This document shows, piece by piece, positions 24,803 through 34,264 of a DNA stretch of 64,000 nt. Below the pieces are notes generated by a model. It had not been told where the DNA came from and did not search any database. It worked only from the letters and a program-made list of their open reading frames with translations. Both the position numbers and the translations under genes were made by a program. Positions within the stretch are counted from its first letter, which is position 1; every line of letters begins with the position of its first letter. Location: assembly GCF_042682915.1 (NCBI RefSeq), contig NZ_JBHUIW010000013.1:62001-126000 (forward strand), read 5' to 3'. The stretch comes from Rhodoplanes azumiensis (lineage in GTDB: Bacteria > Pseudomonadota > Alphaproteobacteria > Rhizobiales > Xanthobacteraceae).

Positions 24803-26944
24803 TCACCGGCCGATCAGGAGATCCCGGGTCAGCCAGTCGATCTGGGCGACCTGCTCGAGGCCGAGGCGCAGGCGCTCGCGGTCGCGCGCGGCGAGCCGCT
24901 TGATGACGACGCTGTTGCCGGCCGGAACCCCGTGCTCGAGGTCGTCGAGCTGCTGGCCGAGAACGAGGTGGAGGAACGTCCCGTAGGCATCGACCAGGCC
25001 CTGCAGGTCGTGCTGGCCGCCGACCCCGCGGCTCCCCATCGCGGCGAGACGCTCGGGCGTCGAGCGCTCGACCACATGGTGCCGGATGGCAAGCGCGCGA
25101 GCCGCCGTGACGATCGGGAACGTACCGGTGCGCTTGAGGTCGAGCCGCCCGCCCTGGGTGCGGAACCCCCCGAAGAAGCCGAGCCCCAGCTCGACCGCGC
25201 CGGCGGATTCGGCCAGGAGCTTGGCGAAGGCGATCTCGCCCTTGGCGGCGTCGAAGGCGGCGGCGCGCAGATCGTTGGCGATCGCAGCGTCGCCGTGTAC
25301 GGGCCGCAGATCGAAGAAGATGTCGACCGACAGGAGATCCTGCGGGCGCGAGCGGCGCACCCAGGCGGCGATGCGCTCGCGCCAAGTGGCGACCGAGCCG
25401 CGCCACTCCGGCGTCTTGCCCATCACGCCGCCCTTGCAGAACGGCAGGCCGACGTCGTTGAGGATCGAGGCGAGATGGGTGCCGAGCGCGGCGAACCAGC
25501 GGTCCTCCGGGCCGTCGGGCGTGCCGGTCTCGAAGAACAGCGCGTTGTCCTGGTCCATGGCGAGCAGGCTCTCGCCCCGCCCGGCCGAGCCGAGCACGGC
25601 GACCGCATAGGCGCAGGGCGGCCCGCCCTGCCCGGCCTCGCGCATGCGCGCCTCGGCCAGCACGGTGGCCTGGCGGGTGAGAGCGCCGAGCTCGCGCGAG
25701 ATCACGGCGGCGATGTTGCGGGCCGAGACCTTCTCGGCCATCAGGGCCGCAGCGACCCGCGGCAGCGTCGCCCAGGCGGCGGCGAGGCCCTCGACGTCCT
25801 CGGCCTGATCGATGGCGTCGCCGAGCGTCACGGCCTCGCCGGCGCGCAGCCGCAGGAGGTCGCGGGCCGACACGGCGCCGACCACCACGCCGGCCTCGTC
25901 GACGGCGCCGAGATGGCGGACGCCGAGCCGGCCCATGCGGCCGATGGCGCGATACACGAAGGCGTCGGCCGGCACGGCGGCGAGCGGCGTCGCCATCACC
26001 TCGGCGACCGGTCGGGCGAGCGCGTCCGGCCCGCGATTCGCGAGCGCTCGGAGAATGTCGCGCTCGGTGACGATCCCGAGCTGATCCGGCCGGAGCTTGC
26101 TCGGATCGGCTCCGGGCGGGTGGACGAACAACGACGAGATGCGCTCGCCCACCAGGGTGGCGAGCGCCTCGCGCAGCGGTGCGTCGGCCGCGGTCATGCG
26201 CGGCGGCGCCTGCATGATCTCGCCGACCGTGTGGCGATACGGGTAGGAATCGATGCGGGCGAACACCGCCTCGCGATCGGAGCGCAGCGGCGGCGACACC
26301 GGCTCGACCCAGCCGGCGCGATGATGCTGATCGAGCACCTCGGTGAGGGTGCGGCAGGCCTGCTCGGCCTCGGCCAGCGTGCGGATGCCGCGCTGGCGCA
26401 GCCGTGGCACCAAAGCGAGGAACAGCTCGGCACAGGCACGCGCGTCGCCGAGCCCGCTGTGGCGGCCCTCGATCGTGATGCCGAGCCAAGCGGCGAGGCT
26501 GTCGAGCGAGTACTCGGCGAGGTCGGGCTGCGCCACCTCGGCGAGGAGCAGTGTGTCGAGCGTGCGCGGGCGCGTCCACGGCAGACCGGCGCGCTCGCAT
26601 TCGCGGCGCAGGACCGCGAGATCGAAGCCGATCGCATGCCCGATCACCACGGCGCCCCGCCCCATGAAGGCGGCGAAGTCCGGCCACGCCGCGACGAAGG
26701 GCGGGGCAGCCGACACCATGGTGTCGTCGATCCCGTGGATCGCCGCGGCGGCCCGCGGGATCGGCTCCGGCGGGCGCACCAGCCGACGGAACACCGGGTC
26801 CGGCACCACCTTGCCGGACGAGATACGCACCGCGGCGAGCTCGACGGCCCAGGCCTTGCGCGGATCGAGGCCGGTCGTCTCGGTGTCGATCGCGATCGCC
26901 TCGAGCACCATCAGGGGCGTGGCATTGTCGGCGGCCGCCATCAT
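24803..26944 (-). CDS. Fusion of DnaQ-like exonuclease, CBS pair and DUF294 nucleotidyltransferase
   Basis: Cytosolic protein of 713 residues with three parts. Residues about 10-195 are a DEDDh exonuclease (IAIDTETTGLDP with the metal acidic residues, GHAIGFDLAVLRREC, and HSGLGDARACAEL as the third motif). Residues about 240-385 are a CBS pair (GEIMQAPPRMTAADAPLREALATL; LGIVTERDILRAL). The remainder is DUF294: VLGSAGRGESLLAMDQDNALFF is the GSxGRxE...DxD nucleotidyltransferase-like motif, followed by the DUF294_C region. Separate exonuclease and CBS/DUF294 proteins often neighbour DUF4212-symporter genes, as here; fused forms occur. It is probably a nucleotide-sensing regulator of the symporter; the RNA or DNA substrate is unknown. 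The start is ATG 26944 or ATG 26941. Confidence 0.85.
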   Translation of the reverse strand: MMAAADNATPLMVLEAIAIDTETTGLDPRKAWAVELAAVRISSGKVVPDPVFRRLVRPPEPIPRAAAAIHGIDDTMVSAAPPFVAAWPDFAAFMGRGAVVIGHAIGFDLAVLRRECERAGLPWTRPRTLDTLLLAEVAQPDLAEYSLDSLAAWLGITIEGRHSGLGDARACAELFLALVPRLRQRGIRTLAEAEQACRTLTEVLDQHHRAGWVEPVSPPLRSDREAVFARIDSYPYRHTVGEIMQAPPRMTAADAPLREALATLVGERISSLFVHPPGADPSKLRPDQLGIVTERDILRALANRGPDALARPVAEVMATPLAAVPADAFVYRAIGRMGRLGVRHLGAVDEAGVVVGAVSARDLLRLRAGEAVTLGDAIDQAEDVEGLAAAWATLPRVAAALMAEKVSARNIAAVISRELGALTRQATVLAEARMREAGQGGPPCAYAVAVLGSAGRGESLLAMDQDNALFFETGTPDGPEDRWFAALGTHLASILNDVGLPFCKGGVMGKTPEWRGSVATWRERIAAWVRRSRPQDLLSVDIFFDLRPVHGDAAIANDLRAAAFDAAKGEIAFAKLLAESAGAVELGLGFFGGFRTQGGRLDLKRTGTFPIVTAARALAIRHHVVERSTPERLAAMGSRGVGGQHDLQGLVDAYGTFLHLVLGQQLDDLEHGVPAGNSVVIKRLAARDRERLRLGLEQVAQIDWLTRDLLIGR

Positions 26945-27014
26945 GGTCCAGGTGCTTCCCCCCGTGTCTCCCCGCGCATCTCCCCGCGCGCCGCCGCTCC
27001 GGCGCGCCTCGCGC

Positions 27015-27626
27015 TCAGCCGCCGCGCGAGAGCGCCGCCGTGACGGCGGCGGCGTCGAGCCGCTCGGCGAGCTCGTCGTGAATGTTGCACAGCGCGACCC
27101 GAAGATAGTTGCGGGTCGTGTCGAAGTCCTGGCCGCGCAGCTTCTTGTGAATCGGCATCAGCGCGAAATAGGGCTGCGCGTAGGGCTCCGGCACGTCGAT
27201 GACGCGCTTGACCGGATGCATGGCGCAACGCGCGACGACATGGGCGATGTCGTCGCGCGCCGCCGCCCAGGCGTCGGGCGCGAGCGGTGCCGGCGCGGGA
27301 TAGCGATCGAACACGGCGAGCGCCGTCGCGGTGAGGGCCGCGTGGAACGCCGCGAGATCTCCCGCGGCATGAGGCCGCAGCTCGCCCTCCACCATCTCGA
27401 CCACCATGGCGAGCCCGAGCGGATAGGCGCGCCAGCGCGCCGCCTCGACGGCGGCTTTGAAGTCGGCCTCGTGGAACATCACCTTCGCGTAGTGTCCGGC
27501 GCGGGCGCGCGCATACTCGAAGATGCCTTTCTGGACCAGAAAAGCCGCCTGCGTGTCGATGAAATCGGCGAGTGCCGCCGCGTCGCGGACGGGCGGCTTG
27601 CGCTGGGGGAGCTTGAACAGAGCCAT
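27015..27626 (-). CDS. Conserved hypothetical protein linked to sodium:solute symporter genes
   Basis: A 203-residue soluble protein starting MALFKLPQRKPP. The middle contains IDTQAAFLVQKGIFEYARARAGHYAKVMFHEADFKAAVEAARWRAYPLGLAMVVEMVEGELRP, an all-helical stretch. I have seen similar proteins beside DUF4212/symporter pairs, but I know no function. It lies 70 bases upstream of the exonuclease/CBS/DUF294 gene in the same direction and 286 bases from the divergent symporter genes. The start was placed at ATG 27624-27626 because similarity begins there; the longer frame upstream looks non-coding. Confidence 0.7.
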   Translation of the reverse strand: MALFKLPQRKPPVRDAAALADFIDTQAAFLVQKGIFEYARARAGHYAKVMFHEADFKAAVEAARWRAYPLGLAMVVEMVEGELRPHAAGDLAAFHAALTATALAVFDRYPAPAPLAPDAWAAARDDIAHVVARCAMHPVKRVIDVPEPYAQPYFALMPIHKKLRGQDFDTTRNYLRVALCNIHDELAERLDAAAVTAALSRGG

Positions 27627-27757
27627 TGCGAGTCCCGGTTGTCGCAGAACCTTACCGCGGTCGCGCGCCCGACCGGAAGAGGCCGCGCACGGACTTCGAT
27701 ATTGCACCGCAACATCAACGAACTGATCACGTCGCGATCGACGAAAGTCTAATGGTC

Positions 27758-27790
27758 GTTGCGACAACCGATGTTAGCATTTTTACTATC
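27758..27790 (+). promoter_or_regulatory. Possible promoter for the DUF4212-symporter operon
   Basis: An AT-rich patch in GC-rich surroundings carries TTGCGA (27759-27764) and TTTACT/TACTAT about 17-19 bases downstream. It lies about 120 bases upstream of the DUF4212 start. The match to a sigma-70 type promoter is only fair. Confidence 0.3.
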
Positions 27791-27912
27791 CCGAACCCGG
27801 CGCCAAGTCCGGGAGGACAAGGGACGAACGCCGTCGCGATCAACGCCGGCCCTTATTTTCAACATCGACCCGAACGCTGCCCTCCGGCGGCGTCGCAGGA
27901 GGTTGCACGCTC

Positions 27913-28194
27913 ATGTCCGTCGAACCCGTCAGTACGCCCGAGAACGATCGCGACCACTGGAGGAAGACCACCCGGCTGATGTTCGGCCACCTCGCGGTGT
28001 GGTTCTTCTTCGGCTACGTGATCCACATGTTCGTGATCCCGCTCAACAAGATCACGATCCCGGTGCTCAACTTCCCGCTCGGCTTCTACATGGCCGCACA
28101 GGGATCCCTGATCGTCTTCGTCGTCATGCTGTTCCTCTTCGCATGGCAGCAGGACAAGATCGACCGCGACCACGGCGTCGCCGAGGACGAGTGA
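27913..28194 (+). CDS. DUF4212 small subunit of a sodium:solute symporter
   Basis: A 93-residue membrane protein with two helices (LMFGHLAVWFFFGYVIHMFVIPL and GFYMAAQGSLIVFVVMLFLFAW) ending in charged QQDKIDRDHGVAEDE. This is the DUF4212 (small symporter subunit) family that always precedes the large subunit. AGGAGG at 27897-27902 gives a clear start at ATG 27913. It is separated from the large subunit by 13 bases, so the two are translated together. The role is presumed to be assembly or regulation of the transporter in the inner membrane. Confidence 0.92.
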   Translation: MSVEPVSTPENDRDHWRKTTRLMFGHLAVWFFFGYVIHMFVIPLNKITIPVLNFPLGFYMAAQGSLIVFVVMLFLFAWQQDKIDRDHGVAEDE

Positions 28195-28207
28195 GCGAGG
28201 ACCAGAC

Positions 28208-30181
28208 ATGGCGACACAGGCTTCCGGCTCTTCGGACTTCATCAAGAACCTGGGGAAGATCTACGGGTTCTACACGGGCGGCTTCTTCCTGTTCGTGATG
28301 GCGCTGGCGCTCCTCGAGCAGGTCGGCGTGCCGAACAAGATCCTCGGCTACCTGTTCGTGTTCTTCACGATCGCCGTCTATGCGATCATCGGCATCATGT
28401 CGCGGACCGCCCAGGTCTCGGAGTACTACGTCGCCGGCCGCAGCGTGCCGGCGCTCTACAACGGTATGGCGACGGGCGCCGACTGGATGTCGGCGGCCTC
28501 CTTCGTCGGCATGGCCGGCACCCTGTTCCTGCTCGGCTACGACGGGCTGGCCTGGGTGCTCGGCTGGACCGGCGGCTACGTGCTGGTGGCGATCCTGATC
28601 GGCCCGTATCTGCGCAAGTTCGGCGCCTACACGGTGCCGGACTTCATGGCGTTCCGCTACGGCGGCAACTTCGCCCGGATGCTCGCCGTGATCGTGCTGG
28701 TTTGCTGCTCCTTCACCTACGTGACGGCGCAGATCTACGGCACCGGCCTGATCGCCTCGCGCTTCCTCGGCATGCAGTTCGAGATCGCCGTGTTCGCCGG
28801 CCTGTTCGGCATTCTCGTGTGCTCGCTGCTCGGCGGCATGCGCGCCGTCACCTGGACGCAGGTCGCCCAGTACATCGTCCTGATCGTCGCCTACCTGACC
28901 CCGATCGTCATCCTGTCGTACCAGAAGTTCGGGATCCCGATTCCGCAGCTCACCTACGGCAACGCGATCATGGACATCACGGCGCGCGAGCAGCAGATGC
29001 TGCAGACGGGCCTCGCCACCGCCGCCGCCCTGAAGCCGCATATCCAGCCGTTCACCAGCTACACGCCGCTGAACTTCTTCGCCATCATCTTCTGCATGAT
29101 GATCGGCACGGCGTCGCTGCCGCACATCCTGATGCGCTACTTCACCACGCCGAGCGTCCGTCAGGCGCGCCTGTCGGTCGGCTGGTCGCTGCTGTTCATC
29201 TTCCTCCTCTACTTCTCGGCGCCGGCCTACGCGGCCTTCTCCAAGCTCGAGGTCTACACCGAGATCATCGGGCGTGATCTGAACGCGATCCGTCCCTGGC
29301 TGTTCAACTGGGGCGAGCTCGGCCTGATCCAGATCTGCGGCAAGAACGCCACCAACATCGACACCGTGCTGGCGGCGTGCAAGGCGGTGGCCGGGCATCC
29401 GGGCGTCGTCCGGCTGCAGGACTTCGTCATCAACACCGACGTGATCGTGCTCTCCACCCCGGAGATCGCGGGCCTGCCCTACGTGATCTCCGGCCTGGTG
29501 GCGGCCGGCGGCCTCGCCGCGGCGCTCTCCACCGCCGACGGCCTGCTGCTCGCCATCGCCAACGCGCTCAGCCACGACGTCTACTACAAGATGCTCGACC
29601 CGAACGCGCCGACCGCCCGTCGGCTCGTCGTGGCGCGCGTCCTGCTGCTGATCGTCGCGGTGTTCGCGGCCTACCTCGCCTCGACCAAGCCGGCCGACAT
29701 CCTCGCGATGGTGGGCTGGGCGTTCTCGCTGGCCATGGCGGGCAACTTCCCGGCGCTGATCATGGGCGTGTGGTGGAAGCGGACGACCACGGCGGGCGCC
29801 ATTGCCGGCATCATCGCGGGCTTCGGCCTCTGCCTGTTCTACCTGCTCGTGACCCGCTACTTCCCGGGCTACGGCGTGGCGTATTTCGGCATGACGTCGA
29901 ACCTCAACCCGGTCACCGGGGCGCCGCTGGTCGACATCGCCAAGGCGATGACGCTGCCGAACGCCATGGAGGTGTGGCCGACGCTGGCGCATCCGCTCGC
30001 CAACAAGGTCGGCTGGTTCAACCTCACCAACATCGCCGCCGGCCTGCTCGGCATGCCGCTCGGCTTCCTGACCATCATCCTGGTCAGCCTGGTGACCAAG
30101 GCGCCGTCGGCCGAGATGCAGTCGCTGATCGACGAGATCCGCAAGCCGCGCGGCCGCACGGTGCTGCAGGAGAAGACCTGA
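28208..30181 (+). CDS. Sodium:solute symporter, VC_2705/ActP-like
   Basis: Inner-membrane secondary transporter of 657 residues with about 13 hydrophobic helices. Landmarks are AQVSEYYVAGRSVPALYNGMATGADWMSAASFVGMAGTLF, LGGMRAVTWTQVAQYIVLIVAYL, LPHILMRYFTTPSVRQAR, and PYVISGLVAAGGLAAALSTADGLLLAIANALSHDVY, all signature regions of the SSS family near acetate permease ActP. Compared with ActP it has an insertion after helix 8 (EIIGRDLNAIRPWLFNW...CGKNATNIDTVLAACKAVAG). The substrate is probably a monocarboxylate such as acetate, by family only. A strong terminator follows the stop. Confidence 0.92.
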   Translation: MATQASGSSDFIKNLGKIYGFYTGGFFLFVMALALLEQVGVPNKILGYLFVFFTIAVYAIIGIMSRTAQVSEYYVAGRSVPALYNGMATGADWMSAASFVGMAGTLFLLGYDGLAWVLGWTGGYVLVAILIGPYLRKFGAYTVPDFMAFRYGGNFARMLAVIVLVCCSFTYVTAQIYGTGLIASRFLGMQFEIAVFAGLFGILVCSLLGGMRAVTWTQVAQYIVLIVAYLTPIVILSYQKFGIPIPQLTYGNAIMDITAREQQMLQTGLATAAALKPHIQPFTSYTPLNFFAIIFCMMIGTASLPHILMRYFTTPSVRQARLSVGWSLLFIFLLYFSAPAYAAFSKLEVYTEIIGRDLNAIRPWLFNWGELGLIQICGKNATNIDTVLAACKAVAGHPGVVRLQDFVINTDVIVLSTPEIAGLPYVISGLVAAGGLAAALSTADGLLLAIANALSHDVYYKMLDPNAPTARRLVVARVLLLIVAVFAAYLASTKPADILAMVGWAFSLAMAGNFPALIMGVWWKRTTTAGAIAGIIAGFGLCLFYLLVTRYFPGYGVAYFGMTSNLNPVTGAPLVDIAKAMTLPNAMEVWPTLAHPLANKVGWFNLTNIAAGLLGMPLGFLTIILVSLVTKAPSAEMQSLIDEIRKPRGRTVLQEKT

Positions 30182-30233
30182 CCCTAAGCTCCCGGCGGGG
30201 CAGCCCCCGCCGGGACGTCTCCTCGGGATCACG

Positions 30234-30261
30234 GCGGGGTTCTCCGGAACCCCGCTTTTTT
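30234..30261 (+). terminator. Rho-independent terminator after the symporter gene
   Basis: Stem arms GCGGGGTTC (30234-30242) and GAACCCCGC (30247-30255) flank the loop TCCG and are followed directly by six T residues (30256-30261). It lies 53 bases past the symporter stop codon and should end that operon. Confidence 0.9.
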
Positions 30262-30321
30262 GTGGCTTGCGGTCGGGCGTGTCGCGGTGCAATGGAACCC
30301 CGGGTGGCGGGGCTGCTCGGT

Positions 30322-30428
30322 GGTCATTCCCGGGCGCAGCGAAGCCGCGAAGCCGGAATCCAGCCGGAACGACGGAGATCGCCGCCGGATTCCGGGTTCG
30401 CGCGCCTTCGGCCCGCGCCCCGGATCGA
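30322..30428. repeat. Intergenic palindromic repeat block
   Basis: The block CATTCCCGGGCGCAGC, CCGGAATCCAG, GGATTCCGGGTTCGCGCG and CCCCGGATCGAC folds into two hairpins. It resembles the elements at 3375-3408 and 57797-57917. It fills most of the 312-base gap between the terminator and the next gene; no gene is visible there. Confidence 0.6.
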
Positions 30429-30477
30429 CAGCGAACCAATCGACCGGGCTCTCGTCATCCGGCCCGACCTGCATTTC

Positions 30478-30493
30478 GAAAGGACGTCCTTTC
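30478..30493 (+). promoter_or_regulatory. Perfect palindrome covering a ribosome binding site
   Basis: GAAAGGACGTCCTTTC is an exact 16-base palindrome that ends at the base before ATG 30494. It contains the AAAGGA ribosome binding sequence (30479-30484), so the site can pair with CGTCCTTTC next to it in the message. A DNA-binding dimer site is the other possibility. Confidence 0.6.
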
Positions 30494-30796
30494 ATGACCA
30501 CTGCGGCATCGCTCGGCTCCTGGCTGCTGTTCGTGCCGAACTTCATCCTGGCGGCGCTGATGTACACGCTGCTCGGCCGCGCCGTCCTGGGGCTCGTCGT
30601 CGGCACCGACTCGACGAATTACATCTGGCGCTTCTTCTGCCGTGTCACCGACCCGGTGGTCGCCGTGGTCGCGCTCGTCACCCCGAAGGCGGCCGCGCCC
30701 GTGATCATCTGGTTGTTCAGCGTCGTGTGGCTGTTCTGGCTGCGCGTCGGGCTGCTCTACGCCTATCTCGCCTTCTCGCCCACGCAGGCTGGTTGA
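30494..30796 (+). CDS. Small membrane protein (YggT-like in outline)
   Basis: A 100-residue protein with three hydrophobic stretches: LGSWLLFVPNFILAALMYTLLGRAVLGLVV, VTDPVVAVVALVTPKAAAPVIIWLFSVVWLFWL and VGLLYAYLAF. The pattern RAVLGL...YIWRFFCRVTDPVVAVVALVTP recalls the YggT family (helix, Arg, TDP, PP), but the match is partial. The frame is open upstream, but AAAGGA and loss of sense sequence favour ATG 30494. The next gene follows after nine bases, so they form an operon. Confidence 0.75.
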   Translation: MTTAASLGSWLLFVPNFILAALMYTLLGRAVLGLVVGTDSTNYIWRFFCRVTDPVVAVVALVTPKAAAPVIIWLFSVVWLFWLRVGLLYAYLAFSPTQAG

Positions 30797-30805
30797 GGCC
30801 GCAGC

Positions 30806-31126
30806 ATGGACCGCACGTTCTACTTCGTCGGCATCGCCTTCTTCGGCATGGTCAACGGCCTGTTCAGCCCGCTCAAGCCGGTCGCCTACGTGTTCTCGAC
30901 GGCGCTGATGGCCGAGCCGCTGTTCGGCAGCCAGGCGGCGATCTTCTACTTCGCCTCGCTGATGCTCTCGACCGCGACCGTGATTCTCGGCGGCATACCG
31001 GCGGCGCTCTACGAGCGGATCACCAGCAAGGACGACTCGACCACCGCGTCGCTGTTCATCTGGCTGGCCGCGACCGCGCTCCTCACGTTGCCGGCGGTCG
31101 GCACCTTCCTGCAGTTCGGTCTCTGA
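30806..31126 (+). CDS. Small membrane protein, conserved hypothetical
   Basis: A 106-residue protein with three hydrophobic helices: FYFVGIAFFGMVNGLF, AAIFYFASLMLSTATVILGGIPAALYERI and SLFIWLAATALLTLPAVGTFLQFGL. No named family is recognised. It lies nine bases after the previous small membrane gene and clearly belongs with it. A membrane complex of the two is a reasonable inference. Confidence 0.72.
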   Translation: MDRTFYFVGIAFFGMVNGLFSPLKPVAYVFSTALMAEPLFGSQAAIFYFASLMLSTATVILGGIPAALYERITSKDDSTTASLFIWLAATALLTLPAVGTFLQFGL

Positions 31127-31279
31127 CCGGGTTAGCGCGGCGACCGTGACGGCGGGGGCGAGCGCCGTTCAACCCCTCGTGAGCGCGTTGAGGCCGTCAG
31201 AAACAGCCGGTACCCTCCTGCTGGTCACGGTCGCGACAGCCGGCACCGCCGTGCGATGCGGCCGGAAGCGGGAGGCGGC

Positions 31280-31648
31280 ATGGAGGTTCTGCGGCGAGTC
31301 GCGTTCGAGATCGTGATGCGCGCCTGCCTGTTCGGCTCGCTCGCGATCTTCTGCGTGATGGTCGGGCTGTCGTTCGAGCCGCGCGCCGCCTTCAAGGCCG
31401 GCGGATTCCTCACGCTGGTGATGGTCGGAGTGCTGTGGCTGAAGGCCGTCGAGGCCCGGACCAAGGACCATCGGCGGATGGAGATGTGGCTCTACCTGCC
31501 GAAGGAGCACCGGCCTCCACCGGCCTATGCCCAGACGGTGAGCGCCATGGTGATGCGGGAGACCTATCTGTCCTTCGCGCGCCGCACCGCGATCGTGTCG
31601 ATCGTGATGTGGGCCATGGCACTGCTGTTGAGCGTCGCCGGAATCTAG
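31280..31648 (+). CDS. Small membrane protein of unknown family
   Basis: A 122-residue protein from ATG 31280, which has GGGAGG four bases upstream; an ATG at 31256 is also in frame. It has helices at CLFGSLAIFCVMVGLSF, FLTLVMVGVLWLKAV and IVSIVMWAMALLLSVAGI, with a charged loop ARTKDHRRMEMWLYLPKEHRPPPAYAQ between. I do not recognise the family. It follows the two previous small membrane genes after about 150 bases and converges on livF. Confidence 0.68.
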   Translation: MEVLRRVAFEIVMRACLFGSLAIFCVMVGLSFEPRAAFKAGGFLTLVMVGVLWLKAVEARTKDHRRMEMWLYLPKEHRPPPAYAQTVSAMVMRETYLSFARRTAIVSIVMWAMALLLSVAGI

Positions 31649-31669
31649 GCCCGGTGCCACCGCCGGCCA

Positions 31670-32360
<691 letters not shown>

Positions 32361-32374
<14 letters not shown>

Positions 32375-33209
32375 GGACGTACCTTTCCCCGAGATAGGCG
32401 CGGATCACCTGCGGATCCTGCTGGATCGCGGCCGGCGGTCCATCGGCGATGATCTTGCCTTGGTTCAGGCAGACGACGCGGTCCGACACGCCCATCACCA
32501 TCTTCATGTCGTGCTCGACCAGCAGGATCGTGATCCCGCTCGCGCGAATGCGGGCGATGAGCGACATGAAGGCGCCGGTCTCGGCCGGGTTCATGCCGGA
32601 CACCGGCTCGTCGAGCAGCAGCAGGGTCGGCTCCGCGGCGAGCGCGATCGCGACCTCGAGGAGCCGCAGCTCGCCGTAGGACAGCGCCGCCGCGACCTCG
32701 TTCGCCCGTGGCCGCAGCGCGACCAGATCGAGAATCTCCCAGGCGAGATCGCGCAGCCGCGCCTCGTCGCGCCGCACGCCCGGAAGTCCCAGCATGATGG
32801 CGAGCGGGTGCTGCCTCGCCCGCCGGTGCAGGCCGATCAGCACGTTGTCGAGCACCGGCAGGCCGTTGAACACCGAGGTCTTCTGGAAGGTGCGGACGAC
32901 GCCGTGGCCGGCGATCCGGTCGGACTTGAGGCCGGCGAGCGGCGTGCCCCGATACGTGATGGTGCCGCTCGACGGGGTGATGTAGCCCGTGATGGCGTTG
33001 AAGGCCGAGGTCTTGCCGGCGCCGTTCGGCCCGATCAGCGACAAGACCTCGCCTTCCCGCACCTCGAACGTCATGTCCTCGACGGCGGTGAGTCCCCCGA
33101 ACCGGATCGACAGCCCGGTGACGGCGAGGGCGACGGGTGCCGTCGCACCCGGCCCGGACGGAACGGCCGCCGCGGCCTGCGACGACGGGGTGATCGCGGT
33201 GTCGCTCAC
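32361..33209 (-). CDS. livG: Branched-chain amino acid-type ABC transporter ATPase LivG
   Basis: Cytosolic ATPase of 282 residues. A roughly 25-residue Ala/Pro-rich N-terminal extension precedes LAVTGLSIRFGG. Walker A GPNGAGKT, TFQKTSVFNGLPVLDNVLIG, signature LSYGELRLLE, Walker B LLLLDEPVSGMNPAE, and VEHDMKMVMGVSDR are all LivG-type. It overlaps livF by 14 bases and livM by 4. Confidence 0.95.
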
Positions 33210-34264
33210 GGCCGCGCCTCCGCCGGCGTCGCACCCGCAGCGACGGCGGCCGGGTCGGCAGGTGGGGCACCCGACCGGGCACGCACACGGCGCCAGGCGT
33301 CACGCAGTGCCGGCACGATGCCCTCGGGCAGAAAATAGACGACCAGGATCATCAGCACGCCGTAGACGACCCACTGGATCTCGGGCTTCACCTCGAAGCT
33401 GCGCACCACCTCGGGCAGCAACCCGAAGATCAGGCCCCCGACGATCGGGCCGGCGAGCGTGCCCTTGCCGCCCGTCACCACCATGATCACCATGGTGACC
33501 GTGTAGATGAACAGGAACACGTCGGGGTCGACGATCCGAACGTAATGCGCGTAGACGGCACCGGCGAGACCGGCGAGCGAGGCCGAGACGACGGTCGCCA
33601 GCACCAGGAAGCGCGTCACGTCGATCCCGACCGAGGTGGCGAGCGGCTCGTTCTCGCGCAGCGCGATCATGGCGCGGCCGGCACGCGAGTTCACCAGACG
33701 CCGGATGATCACATAGGTGACGACCGCGACGACGAGCACCAGATAGTAGTTCGGCACCTTGCCGAGAACGTCGATGTCGCCGATCCCGGGCAGCCACAGC
33801 TTCAAGAACGGAATGTTGTTGAGGGCCATCGGGCCCTGCGTCAGCTCGATCCAATTCAGCGCGACGAGGCGCGTCACCTCGGCGAAGCTGACCGACACGA
33901 TGACGAAATATGCCCCGCGCACTTTGAACGAGATCTTGCCGATCATGTAGCCGCACAGGCCGGCGAAGATCACGGCGAGGATCATCGAAAACCAGACCGG
34001 CTTCGGAGCCAGCGAGATCGGCACGTCGAACACGTGGATCTCGAAGCCGAGCGAGACGAGGCTCGACACATAGGCGCCGATGCCGAAGAAGGCGACGTGA
34101 CCGAGGCTGAGCTGGCCCGTGTAGCCGAGCAGCAGGTTGAGGCTCATCGCGGCGATGATGAAGATGCCGGCGACGATCAGGACGTGGAGGATGTAGAGGT
34201 CGGTCATCCACAGCGGCAGCGTGAACAGGAACGCCACCCAGGCGAGCGTGACGGCGCGGCTCAT
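33206..34264 (-). CDS. livM: Branched-chain amino acid-type ABC permease LivM
   Basis: Inner-membrane permease of 352 residues with about ten helices. Diagnostic segments are MSLNLLLGYTGQLSLGHVAFFGIGAYVSSL, FVIVSVSFAEVTRL, GRAMIALRENEPLATSVGIDVTRF (the EAA-like loop) and VVTGGKGTLAGPIVGG. ATG 34264 overlaps the livH stop by four bases (ATGA). A polar Ala/Pro-rich C-terminal tail of about 25 residues follows the last helix. Forms the channel with LivH. Confidence 0.95.
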   Translation of the reverse strand: MSRAVTLAWVAFLFTLPLWMTDLYILHVLIVAGIFIIAAMSLNLLLGYTGQLSLGHVAFFGIGAYVSSLVSLGFEIHVFDVPISLAPKPVWFSMILAVIFAGLCGYMIGKISFKVRGAYFVIVSVSFAEVTRLVALNWIELTQGPMALNNIPFLKLWLPGIGDIDVLGKVPNYYLVLVVAVVTYVIIRRLVNSRAGRAMIALRENEPLATSVGIDVTRFLVLATVVSASLAGLAGAVYAHYVRIVDPDVFLFIYTVTMVIMVVTGGKGTLAGPIVGGLIFGLLPEVVRSFEVKPEIQWVVYGVLMILVVYFLPEGIVPALRDAWRRVRARSGAPPADPAAVAAGATPAEARP

